A stretch of 64,000 bases of DNA from assembly GCF_000242915.1 (NCBI RefSeq), contig NZ_AFRZ01000001.1, forward strand, positions 2,480,001 through 2,544,000, given 5' to 3'. This document shows, piece by piece, positions 10,010 through 18,087 of this stretch (its first letter is position 1; every line of letters starts with the position of its first letter). The stretch is from Sulfurimonas gotlandica GD1. Lineage in GTDB: Bacteria; Campylobacterota; Campylobacteria; Campylobacterales; Sulfurimonadaceae. The position numbers and the translations under genes are program-made. Below the pieces are notes generated by a model. That model did not search any database. It had not been told where the DNA came from and worked only from the letters and a program-made list of their open reading frames with translations.

Positions 10010-11973
10010 GCTTTTATCTCAAATCCTACGTTGATATTTTCATGTGAGCTTTCATAAGGTGATGCGGGAACTTTTTTTGTTGCATCTAGGATACGTATTT
10101 CTCTAGGTGTGATCTGAGACTCTATTAAAGCTGAGCGAAGAGAAGGTATATTTTCTTTAATAATCTCTTTAAATTCAGCGTTATCTGAGAGTATCTGCAT
10201 ATTTAGTTGGTTTTCTTCATATAAAACCAGTCTTAGGCTCAACTCTCCATACTCTTTTAGTTTTAGTTCTATGTCACAGTAAAACTTCTCGTCTTCGCCT
10301 TTTTTGAGGTTTATATTTCCCTGTTCTAGGGCATCCCAAGAAAATGGAAGATATAGAGATGAAGAATTTGATAGATGCGACATAAGCTGGTAGTAGTCTA
10401 TTTGTAGTGATAACTTATCAAGATTCTTTAGAATTTCAGCTTGATTTGGATGTGATGATTTTGCAATCTCACTGCTGGTTTTTAGCAGTAGAGCTTTTAG
10501 GTCGTTTGAGAGCATCTCTTTTATATTATTATCACTAGAGAGTTTTTGTGTACTGTTTAGCGAGTTTAGCTTATTTAAAATCAATCCTATATCTTTTGAA
10601 AAAAGAGAATCAGCTTTACCCATTACATCTTTTAGAGGTTGCATTGCACTTTGAAGTTCTTGAGGTGTTTTAGAATTTGTAAAGTGCTCAAGAGATGTGT
10701 TTGGTTTCATTTGCAGTATTTTTACTAAAGCATCCAGTAGACCCTTTGCTTCAGGAAGTGCACTCATTTGTAAATGAGGCAGGAGTTGCTGCATAGTTCC
10801 TTGGATAGATGAGAGTTTAAAGTTCTCAGGAGTTAAGAGTTTTGGCTGCATCTGGTGTTGGAGTTTTTCAATCAAGGTATTAAATGCTTTGCTAGTTGTA
10901 GAATCACCTTCTTTAATATTTGTTTTAAGGGTTTCAACAATATTTTCAAGACCTTTTACTACTTGTGCCATGGCTTTTTTATCATCTGGAACTGCCTGTG
11001 TCAAAGCTGAGTTAGAAACATTTTTAAGTATGTTGCTATTTAAAAGAGTATCGATATGCTTACTCAAAGATTTAACAGGATACACAGAACTCTTTTCAAC
11101 TATAGCTTGGAGTGATTTTAGAGTCTCTTTAAGTTCTAGCTGCGGGTTTTGTGCATTTTTTAGCTTTGATTCTAAAAACACACCTGAGTCTGTAATTTTG
11201 CTCTTCAGCGCACCTTCGCTGCTTAGTTGTTTTATGTCTCCTAAAAACTCTTTTAGTACTTTTTCTATAGGAAGTGGAGCTTTAGTTTTATCAGCTATTG
11301 AGCTATTTAGTGCATCTTTTAGGCTTGAAAGATCAAGATCTTTAATGTTTGACTGCATATTTTTTATAAGGTTGTCAATTCCCTTGCTAAGTTGCGCTTG
11401 CGACTGTGGAGTTGGAGGTGTAGAAGGATTTTTAAGTGCTTCACTGTTTATAAGATTTTTTATCTCCAAACTCAAAGATTTAACAGGAAATGAAGAGCTT
11501 TTTTCAACTATGCTAAGCAGTGATTTAAGTGTCTCTTTTATCTCTCCTTGCGGAGTCTGTGTATTTTGCGTGGTTGAAGAAGCAGTTAATGCACTCTTGT
11601 TGCTAACATGCTTTTCACTGCTAGGCATATCACTAAGTTTTTTCATATCGGCAATAAATTTACTAAGGATTTTATCCATGGGCATAGACTCTTGAGTGGC
11701 CTTTAAAGAGTTAAGAAGCTCTTTAATAGTTGTAGAAACATTTCCAAGATCTTTTAAAGTTGGGTTATTTTTTAGTAGTTCTAAAAGTACCTTGTCAGAT
11801 GCAGAACTTTTAGAGCTCTCATTTAGGAGGGAGTTTACAACTGATTTTAGGTCTTTACTTTTTGTAATAACCTCAAGTTCTTGTGGTGTTGCACTCTTAA
11901 TTGCTTCATTTAAAGCCTTATTTGTGCTTGGTAAAATAATGTCAAGATGCTTATTGCCTGAGATATTAATCAT
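10006..11973 (-). CDS. FliK-like flagellar hook-length control protein
   Basis: The 655-residue protein is Ser/Lys/Leu-rich and helical through about residue 510 and ends in a Flg_hook-type domain: LKEYGELSLRLVLYEENQL, then LRSALIESQITPREIRI. This domain contacts the export switch protein in classical FliK. Pairing with an FlhB C-terminal paralogue (4-bp overlap) supports a hook-length or export-switch role. The N-terminal ruler-like region contains a tandem duplication of about 135 residues. It could be a second FliK-type protein acting with FlhX rather than the main ruler, since other flagellar genes are not nearby. Confidence 0.75.
   Translation of the reverse strand: MINISGNKHLDIILPSTNKALNEAIKSATPQELEVITKSKDLKSVVNSLLNESSKSSASDKVLLELLKNNPTLKDLGNVSTTIKELLNSLKATQESMPMDKILSKFIADMKKLSDMPSSEKHVSNKSALTASSTTQNTQTPQGEIKETLKSLLSIVEKSSSFPVKSLSLEIKNLINSEALKNPSTPPTPQSQAQLSKGIDNLIKNMQSNIKDLDLSSLKDALNSSIADKTKAPLPIEKVLKEFLGDIKQLSSEGALKSKITDSGVFLESKLKNAQNPQLELKETLKSLQAIVEKSSVYPVKSLSKHIDTLLNSNILKNVSNSALTQAVPDDKKAMAQVVKGLENIVETLKTNIKEGDSTTSKAFNTLIEKLQHQMQPKLLTPENFKLSSIQGTMQQLLPHLQMSALPEAKGLLDALVKILQMKPNTSLEHFTNSKTPQELQSAMQPLKDVMGKADSLFSKDIGLILNKLNSLNSTQKLSSDNNIKEMLSNDLKALLLKTSSEIAKSSHPNQAEILKNLDKLSLQIDYYQLMSHLSNSSSLYLPFSWDALEQGNINLKKGEDEKFYCDIELKLKEYGELSLRLVLYEENQLNMQILSDNAEFKEIIKENIPSLRSALIESQITPREIRILDATKKVPASPYESSHENINVGFEIKA
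10896..11688 (-). repeat. tandem duplication inside the FliK-like gene
   Basis: Residues about 96-225 and 234-360 of the FliK-like protein are related. Unit 1 has MPMDKILSKFIADMKKL and later IKETLKSLLSIVEKSS; unit 2 has LPIEKVLKEFLGDIKQL and LKETLKSLQAIVEKSS, about 137 residues apart. The duplication lengthens the helical region. Confidence 0.7.
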
Positions 11974-12044
11974 GGATTAGTATAGCATCTCTGTGGTGAA
12001 TATATGATTATTGGTTATTAATCAAGCAGAAAATTTAACTGCTA

Positions 12045-12053
12045 TGATATAAT
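12045..12053 (+). promoter_or_regulatory. extended -10 promoter with predicted leaderless start
   Basis: TGATATAAT ends 6 nt before the ATG at 12060. Transcription would start at or next to the A of the start codon. There is no Shine-Dalgarno sequence. Confidence 0.6.
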
Positions 12054-12059
12054 CACAAC

Positions 12060-13271
12060 ATGTTAAAACAGTACAAAGAAGCCATTGAAAAAAGCAATAT
12101 CATCTCAAGAACAGATGTAGAAGGCATTATCACATTTGTAAATGATGAATTTTGCAAGATTTCCGGTTACTCCAAAGATGAACTTATAGGTAAAAACCAT
12201 AACATTGTACGACATCCAGATGTACCTGCATCAAGATTTAAAGCTCTATGGGACACCATATTAGAGAAAAAAATCTACAAAGATACTGTTAAAAACCTCG
12301 CAAAAGATGGCTCCACTTTTTATGTAAATACTACAGTAATTCCCATACTCGACGAAGATGACAAGATAGCTGAGTTTATTGCTATACGTTACGATGTTAC
12401 TAATGAGGTCTTTTACAAAGAGCAACTTCAACAAAAAGAAAAAGAGTTAGAAGAGTTAAACCAGACTCTAGAGATGCGTGTACAAGACAAAACAAAAGAG
12501 TTGGAAGAGCTTAATATTACACTAGAGCAACGTGTAAAAGACGAAGTCTCTAAAAATGAAGAGAAGCAAAAGGTGATGTTTTTACAATCACGCCAAGCAT
12601 CTCTTGGTCAGATGCTGGCAAATGTAGCACATCAGTGGAGACAACCGCTAACAGAGCTAAACCTTGCGATGTTTAATATGAAAAAAGCAGCACTTGATAA
12701 TAAAACAGATGTACTAACAGAGCTTTACGGTGAAAGCAAGAACATCATTAAAAATATGTCTCAGACCATAGATGACTTTACTAACTTCTTCAATCCTCAA
12801 AAAGAGAAACATCCTTTTAACATAAGTGACAGCATAAATGAATCTTTAAGCCTTTTAGACAAAATGCTAGAATCTGAGATGATAAGTGTAAAGACCAATT
12901 TTGAAAACTTAACAGTTCTTGGCATCTCAAATGAACTGACACAAGTAATAATAAACATAATCAAAAATGCAAAAGATGCCTTTGTGACTAATAGCATCCT
13001 TATACGAGAAATAAGTATTACAACAAAAAAAGAAGATAACTTCGCTCTCATAGAAGTTGAAGATAACGCAGGCGGTATAAAAAAAGAAAATATTGACAAT
13101 ATCTTTGAACCATACTTTACGACGAAGCATCAGAGTAGTGGAACAGGACTTGGTCTTTTTATGTCAAAGATGATTTGCGAGCAGGGTATGGCTGGACACT
13201 TGGATGTAAGAAGTAAGAAGGGTGTAACAACCTTTAGTATAAAGATACCGTTGGTTAGCGATGAGAGATAA
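12060..13271 (+). CDS. PAS sensor histidine kinase
   Basis: The 403-residue soluble protein has an Aer-like PAS domain (about 10-115, with GKNHNIVRHPD, as in redox-sensing PAS domains), a coiled coil (about 118-175), a phosphoacceptor motif AHQWRQPL with His near residue 190, an N box (IINIIKNAKDAF) and G boxes (DNAGGI, GTGLGLFMSK). It overlaps the response-regulator gene by 11 bp, so the two form a two-component pair. The Aer-type PAS suggests a redox or oxygen signal; this is inference. Confidence 0.9.
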   Translation: MLKQYKEAIEKSNIISRTDVEGIITFVNDEFCKISGYSKDELIGKNHNIVRHPDVPASRFKALWDTILEKKIYKDTVKNLAKDGSTFYVNTTVIPILDEDDKIAEFIAIRYDVTNEVFYKEQLQQKEKELEELNQTLEMRVQDKTKELEELNITLEQRVKDEVSKNEEKQKVMFLQSRQASLGQMLANVAHQWRQPLTELNLAMFNMKKAALDNKTDVLTELYGESKNIIKNMSQTIDDFTNFFNPQKEKHPFNISDSINESLSLLDKMLESEMISVKTNFENLTVLGISNELTQVIINIIKNAKDAFVTNSILIREISITTKKEDNFALIEVEDNAGGIKKENIDNIFEPYFTTKHQSSGTGLGLFMSKMICEQGMAGHLDVRSKKGVTTFSIKIPLVSDER

Positions 13272-13935
13272 GTCCTTAAAAAGCCTACGGGTGCTTCTTG
13301 TTGAAGATGAAGAGAATATTGCCAGACTGCTAAAGGGTGCCATAGGCGATAGCTTTCACAGTTTTACCATTGCTAAAGACGGTAAAGAAGGCTTAGAAAA
13401 GTTCATGCAGATATCTCCTGATATTGTTATAACAGATATCAATATGCCTAAACTCACAGGACTAGAGATGGCAGGAGAGTTGAAAAAGCTAAATCCTAAC
13501 GTGCCTGTAATTATCTTAAGTGCCTTTAGTGAGAGAGAAAAGCTTTTTAATGCCATAGACGTAGGAGTGGCAAAGTACTTTTTGAAACCTTATGATCCAG
13601 ATGAGATACTTGAATACATCTCCTCCATTGCTGATGAGCTTGGCAGTAAGATAGTAGAGCTTTGTGACGGTTTTAGTTTTAATAAAACTACTCATGCACT
13701 TTACAAAGAGTCAAGGTTTGTAGCCTTATCTAAAAATGAGAAGAAGTTTATAACACTTCTTGTAGAAAATGAGAACACTATACTAGATGATGAAACTATC
13801 AAGGTAAGCATCTGGGATGAGAGTGTTAGTGATGAGAGACTTAGAACTTTTGTAAGACGTCTAAGAGGCAAGACCTCTAAAACACTAATCATCAACGTAA
13901 AAGGGCTTGGTTATAAGCTCAGATTTTTTTCATAA
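13261..13935 (+). CDS. OmpR-type response regulator
   Basis: The 224-residue protein has a receiver domain with LLVEDEENI at the N terminus and a phosphoacceptor Asp in VITDINMP (near residue 59), then LSAF and KPYD, followed by a winged-helix DNA-binding domain (FVALSKNEKKFITLL to VKGLGYKL). It overlaps the kinase gene by 11 bp and ends 3 bp before the converging hrpB stop. Its targets cannot be read from this window. Confidence 0.92.
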   Translation: MRDKSLKSLRVLLVEDEENIARLLKGAIGDSFHSFTIAKDGKEGLEKFMQISPDIVITDINMPKLTGLEMAGELKKLNPNVPVIILSAFSEREKLFNAIDVGVAKYFLKPYDPDEILEYISSIADELGSKIVELCDGFSFNKTTHALYKESRFVALSKNEKKFITLLVENENTILDDETIKVSIWDESVSDERLRTFVRRLRGKTSKTLIINVKGLGYKLRFFS

Positions 13936-13937
13936 TA

Positions 13938-16499
13938 TTATTTGTGCATATTTTTTTTAGTCTTACTCGTAGCCTGAGCTGTTAATGGGTCATCCGGCCA
14001 GTAGTGTCTTTTGTATTTTCCTCGTAGTTCTTTTTTTACGTCATCGTAAGTGTTTGCCCAAAAGCTCTCTAAGTCTTGTGTTATTTGCATAGGTTTGGAT
14101 GCTGGAGAGAGCAGGTGGATCATTAGCTTTACTTTCCCATTTAGTACTGCAGGTGTATTTTGAGTGCCAAACATCTCTTGAAGTCTAACCGCCAGTATGG
14201 GCTTATCTGCATCTGAATAGTCTATAAAGATATTAGAACCGCTTGCTACTTGTATCTTCGCAGGTGCTAAAGCGTCAAGGGATTGCATCTGCTCCCATGT
14301 TAGTAATCCTGAGAGTATAGAATAGAGGTTTAGAGATGAAAGAGACTTTAAAGAGTTTTTACCTTCAATGTAAGGGAGTAACCACTCATCCATAGTATCT
14401 AGTAGATGCTCATCGCAAAAGTCTGGAAACTCACAACTCATTTTAAGAGCCTTGTGAGCATTTACGAAGTTAATACGATGTCTGAGACCAAGCGAGTCTT
14501 TTGTCCATGCCAGAGAGTCTAATCCTGACTCTCGTATACCATCTAGCAAAACTTTGGATACTTCTTCATTGGAACTGCTTTGCATCTGAGTCTCATTTAT
14601 AACTATACTTCCAAAATAGCTTCTCTTTCTAGCCTCGACTCTTTGAAGCTCAGAGTTCCAAGAAAGAGACTCTTTAGTCTCTATGTTTTCTTTTAAATAG
14701 AGTTCTATCTGAGACTTATCTATAGATGCCGCTTTATATATAAGTGCATTTTGCCACAGGGTACCCTCTCTGCCTACGCCATTCACCTTGTCACCTCTGG
14801 CATCCAAGTCACAGATGACTAAATATTCAGAATCAAAAAGTTCATCTTCTTGGTGTAGATATGCACCTTTTTTATTTGCCAGAAGATATGAGCAACTGTT
14901 CTTTTCTCTTCGTTTTGAGACTCTCTCAGGGTAGGCTAGAGCAAGAAGTACACCTATCATCTCTAAGTTGACATCACACTTTTGCCTCTTCTCAATCTTA
15001 GAAGCACTTTGAAGTAAGAACTTACAATTTTTTATATCTATGTGAGATGCATTTATGGGGATGCCACAGCTTACATCATGTAAAACAGAGACTCTTTCTC
15101 TTATATCTGAAGATCTGTACGATGAGGTGTAGATATCTTTTTCTTGTATAAGAACACACACAAGTGAAGCTTCATACGAGAGTTGCATCTCCTTAGCTTT
15201 TATCATCATGTGCGCTAGGCGTGGATGCACACCAAAAGAGCACATCTCTTTTCCGTGTTTTGTTATTTTAGCGTTTGCATCTATGGCTCCGAGTTCAAAC
15301 AAAAGCTCTTTAGCATGAATCATAGCACCCTCAGGCGGTAAGTCCATCCACCGAAGTTCGCTTATCTCTTCATTTCCCCAAAGAGAAAGTTCTAGCAGCA
15401 TCTGTGTTAGGTCAGTTGATAGTATCTCGGGTTTGTCATGTTTTAGAAGTATTTTTCCTTTGTGCCAAAGGTGGTAACACTTACCGGCACTCAAACGTCC
15501 AGCACGACCGGCTCTTTGAGTGGCAGAGTCTTGCGAGATAAAAGAGCTTTGAAGTTTGTTCATCCCTGAACTGGAGTTAAAAACAGAAGAGTTAGCAAGA
15601 CCTGAGTCTATGACTATTTTAATGCCCTCTATAGTTAGACTTGTTTGTGCTATGTTAGTAGCTAGAACTATTTTTCTTTTGCCTTTTGGCGGGGCTTTTA
15701 TGGCTCTGTCTTGCTCTTCTTTAGAGAGGTTTCCATAAAGAGATGAGACAAAAATATCTGTGTTGTTAGTCTTTTTTAGAGTCTCGTTTATGAGCATCTG
15801 AGTTTTTTTTATCTCAGCTATTCCAGGTAAAAAGACAAGCATGTTTCCATCTTCACTTTTTAAAACATCTGTTATAAGTTTAGAAGCAAAAGTTGGAAAT
15901 TCTCTTTTTGTCGGCTCTTTTGTTTTAGCATCTAGGTAGATGCTCTCTACTGGGTAAGAACGACCCTCACTCTCGATGAGTGGAGCGTTTTCTAAAAGAC
16001 CACAAATAGCATGAGTGTTTAAAGTGGCAGACATAACAAGTATTTTTAGGTCTTCTCGTATTAGCGATTGTGATTCCAGTGAAAGAGCCAAAGACAAATC
16101 CGCGTGGATACTTCTCTCATGAAACTCATCAAAGATAACTAAAGCAACATCTTCTAGACTAGGGTCAGCTTGCAGTTTTCTAGTTAGGATACCTTCTGTG
16201 ACTATGAGTATCTTCGTCTTCTTGCTTTTTACTGACTCCATTTTTATCTGGTAGCCAATCCTCTCTCCTACCTTCTCACCCAAAAGCTCTGCCATACGAG
16301 ATGCACAAGAGCGAACTGCCAAGCGACGAGGTTCTAGCATGATGATTATTTTATCTTTCAGCCAAGCTTCATCCAAAAGAGCCAAAGGAAGTGCCGTAGT
16401 TTTTCCAGCTCCAGGAGGTGCCTGAAGTACGAGTCGATTGGAAGTTAGAAGCTCTTTTTTTACTTGAGGCAGTACTTGGTTTATAGGTAGGTTTTGCAT
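13938..16499 (-). CDS. hrpB: ATP-dependent RNA helicase HrpB
   Basis: The 853-residue protein has a Walker A motif APPGAGKTT near residue 25, the HrpB-type DEFHERS box II, SAT motif III, and QRAGRAGR motif VI, followed by HA2/OB-type and HrpB C-terminal regions, ending with a Lys-rich tail. The length matches the DEAH-box HrpB family. Its physiological RNA substrate is not well established. Its promoter appears leaderless: TATAAT lies 6 nt before the ATG. Confidence 0.92.
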   Translation of the reverse strand: MQNLPINQVLPQVKKELLTSNRLVLQAPPGAGKTTALPLALLDEAWLKDKIIIMLEPRRLAVRSCASRMAELLGEKVGERIGYQIKMESVKSKKTKILIVTEGILTRKLQADPSLEDVALVIFDEFHERSIHADLSLALSLESQSLIREDLKILVMSATLNTHAICGLLENAPLIESEGRSYPVESIYLDAKTKEPTKREFPTFASKLITDVLKSEDGNMLVFLPGIAEIKKTQMLINETLKKTNNTDIFVSSLYGNLSKEEQDRAIKAPPKGKRKIVLATNIAQTSLTIEGIKIVIDSGLANSSVFNSSSGMNKLQSSFISQDSATQRAGRAGRLSAGKCYHLWHKGKILLKHDKPEILSTDLTQMLLELSLWGNEEISELRWMDLPPEGAMIHAKELLFELGAIDANAKITKHGKEMCSFGVHPRLAHMMIKAKEMQLSYEASLVCVLIQEKDIYTSSYRSSDIRERVSVLHDVSCGIPINASHIDIKNCKFLLQSASKIEKRQKCDVNLEMIGVLLALAYPERVSKRREKNSCSYLLANKKGAYLHQEDELFDSEYLVICDLDARGDKVNGVGREGTLWQNALIYKAASIDKSQIELYLKENIETKESLSWNSELQRVEARKRSYFGSIVINETQMQSSSNEEVSKVLLDGIRESGLDSLAWTKDSLGLRHRINFVNAHKALKMSCEFPDFCDEHLLDTMDEWLLPYIEGKNSLKSLSSLNLYSILSGLLTWEQMQSLDALAPAKIQVASGSNIFIDYSDADKPILAVRLQEMFGTQNTPAVLNGKVKLMIHLLSPASKPMQITQDLESFWANTYDDVKKELRGKYKRHYWPDDPLTAQATSKTKKNMHK

Positions 16500-16505
16500 G
16501 AGGGG

Positions 16506-16511
16506 ATTATA
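16506..16511 (-). promoter_or_regulatory. -10 box of hrpB, predicted leaderless
   Basis: On the minus strand TATAAT is followed by CCCCTC and then the ATG of hrpB, leaving 6 nt between box and start codon and no ribosome binding site. Confidence 0.55.
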
Positions 16512-16518
16512 CTAGAAT

Positions 16519-17901
16519 TTATAGATATTGAACTTGGTTTCTTCCACTGTTTTTTGCTTTATAGAGTGCTTTGTCAACTCTACCGATAAGCTCGTTGATC
16601 TTTTCATCTTTATTATAGATTGTTACACCAAGACTTGCAGTTTTGCGTTTTACAACAGGAAAGTCATGCATCTCGATAGTCTCCCTTATCTTATGAGCTA
16701 GATTTGTAATGCCATCTTTGTCTGCATTTTCTATGATAATAAGGAACTCTTCTCCGCCCCATCTACCTACGATATCTGTCTCTCTTGATATATCTGTAAG
16801 TACTTTAGCAAACTCTAAGAGAACCTTGTCTCCGACTTGGTGACCATGTTTGTCATTTACTGATTTAAAGTAGTCTATGTCCATCATGATTACACCAAAA
16901 ACACTTTCGTATCGTTTTGAGCGTTTGATTTGATACTCTAAAGAATTATCTAGTTTAGAACGGTTATATAGACCTGTTAAGTAGTCTTTTATTGCAAGCT
17001 CTTTTAGTCTTTCATTTGATTCTTTTATCGCTTTGCTATGATTTTCTTTTTCAATAGCAAGAGAGGCTAAATGAGCATAAGAGCTAATAAGTTTTAGTTC
17101 AAAGTCACTAGGTTTTTTTACTTTGTTATTGTAAATTGCAAAGCTTCCAAGTATCTCATCTCTTGAAGAGAATATAGGCTCAGACCAGCAGGCATGTAGA
17201 TTTGCTTTTTGAGTTAACGCTAAATATGGTTGCCAGTTTTCATGTGTATCGATATCTTCAACTATAACTCGCTCTTGTTTATAGACTGCACTACCGCATG
17301 AACCTACCTTTTCACCGATTTCTATACCATTTATAGCTTTATTGTAAAAATCAGGTAGACTTGGAGCAGCTCCATTTAAAAGATTTTTTTTACTTTCATT
17401 TAGTAAGAGGATAGAACACATGGTGTTTTTATTTCTCTCTTCTGCCAAGTTTACTATATCGTTGAGGATTAAAGATAAATCGTCATGACTTGCAATATTC
17501 TCTAATAGTAGTTCATTGTCTTCATATATTAATTGATACTCTTTTTCTGAGGTGATATCTCTGAGAATACAAAAAAGTCCAAGCTTCTCCGAAAGATGAT
17601 TATGTAAAACCTGCTTTGTTGTGTGAAAATATGTAATAGATCCATCTTTATTGATGAAGGTCTCTTCAAAAGATTTAGTCTTATTACTTGTCAATATTTC
17701 ATTATCGATTTTTTGGATATTACTCGCATTCTCACATGAATGTATCTCAAAGCCTGTTTTGCCAATGATCTCTTCTCTATTTTTATTGACAAAACTAAGA
17801 TATGTGCTGTTACAGTGAGTATACACACCATCCATGTTTTTAAAAAATGCTAAATCCGGTATCAACTCAATAAAAGTATCTAGATTGTTTAAAATATTCA
17901 T
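16519..17901 (-). CDS. PAS-GAF diguanylate cyclase
   Basis: The 460-residue soluble protein has a PAS domain (about 1-125, with FKNMDGVYTHCN and GKTGFEIH), a GAF domain (about 130-285, with GEKVGSCGSAVY and CWSEPI) and a C-terminal GGDEF domain with intact GRWGGEEF, preceded by an RETD inhibitory site. Active c-di-GMP synthesis is expected. The GAF domain shares its GSCG and ACWS/CWSMP landmarks with the GAF-EAL protein at 7527-9686, so a cyclase and a phosphodiesterase may respond to one cue. A -10-like box 6 nt before the ATG suggests a leaderless transcript. Confidence 0.9.
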   Translation of the reverse strand: MNILNNLDTFIELIPDLAFFKNMDGVYTHCNSTYLSFVNKNREEIIGKTGFEIHSCENASNIQKIDNEILTSNKTKSFEETFINKDGSITYFHTTKQVLHNHLSEKLGLFCILRDITSEKEYQLIYEDNELLLENIASHDDLSLILNDIVNLAEERNKNTMCSILLLNESKKNLLNGAAPSLPDFYNKAINGIEIGEKVGSCGSAVYKQERVIVEDIDTHENWQPYLALTQKANLHACWSEPIFSSRDEILGSFAIYNNKVKKPSDFELKLISSYAHLASLAIEKENHSKAIKESNERLKELAIKDYLTGLYNRSKLDNSLEYQIKRSKRYESVFGVIMMDIDYFKSVNDKHGHQVGDKVLLEFAKVLTDISRETDIVGRWGGEEFLIIIENADKDGITNLAHKIRETIEMHDFPVVKRKTASLGVTIYNKDEKINELIGRVDKALYKAKNSGRNQVQYL

Positions 17902-17907
17902 AGCTAA

Positions 17908-17916
17908 ATGATATCA
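17908..17916 (-). promoter_or_regulatory. extended -10-like element of the PAS-GAF cyclase gene
   Basis: The minus strand reads TGATATCAT, then 6 nt, then the ATG at 17901. One mismatch to TATAAT makes this weaker than the other leaderless candidates in the window. Confidence 0.4.
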
Positions 17917-17955
17917 TATATTATTAAAGAGATTTATATTTGAGAAGAAATTTAC

Positions 17956-18087
17956 TTAGAATTTGAGGACTTTTGTCTTTACTCCGACACCGTGATGCTT
18001 GCCGTCTGAATGTCCACCGACACGAGTGGTAGAGCATGCAGAGAAAAATAGTAGTAGTGTTAAAAAGATTAGAAAGTTGATTTTCAT
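17956..18087 (-). CDS. small lipoprotein, 43 residues
   Basis: An intact short frame starts at an ATG that overlaps the stop of the upstream reductase gene (TAATG). The peptide begins MKINFLIFL, has a hydrophobic core and a lipobox FFSAC with Cys at residue 18, and leaves a mature chain of about 26 residues rich in His, Gly and Lys (HSDGKHHGVGVKTKV). The signal peptide, lipobox and coupled start support a real gene. The His cluster might bind metal; no function can be assigned. Confidence 0.6.
   Translation of the reverse strand: MKINFLIFLTLLLFFSACSTTRVGGHSDGKHHGVGVKTKVLKF

Noticed and set aside
10889-11695. Long open frame on the plus strand opposite the FliK-like gene
   Set aside because: It is an antisense shadow of a low-complexity coding region; the minus-strand protein has a Flg_hook domain and an operon partner.
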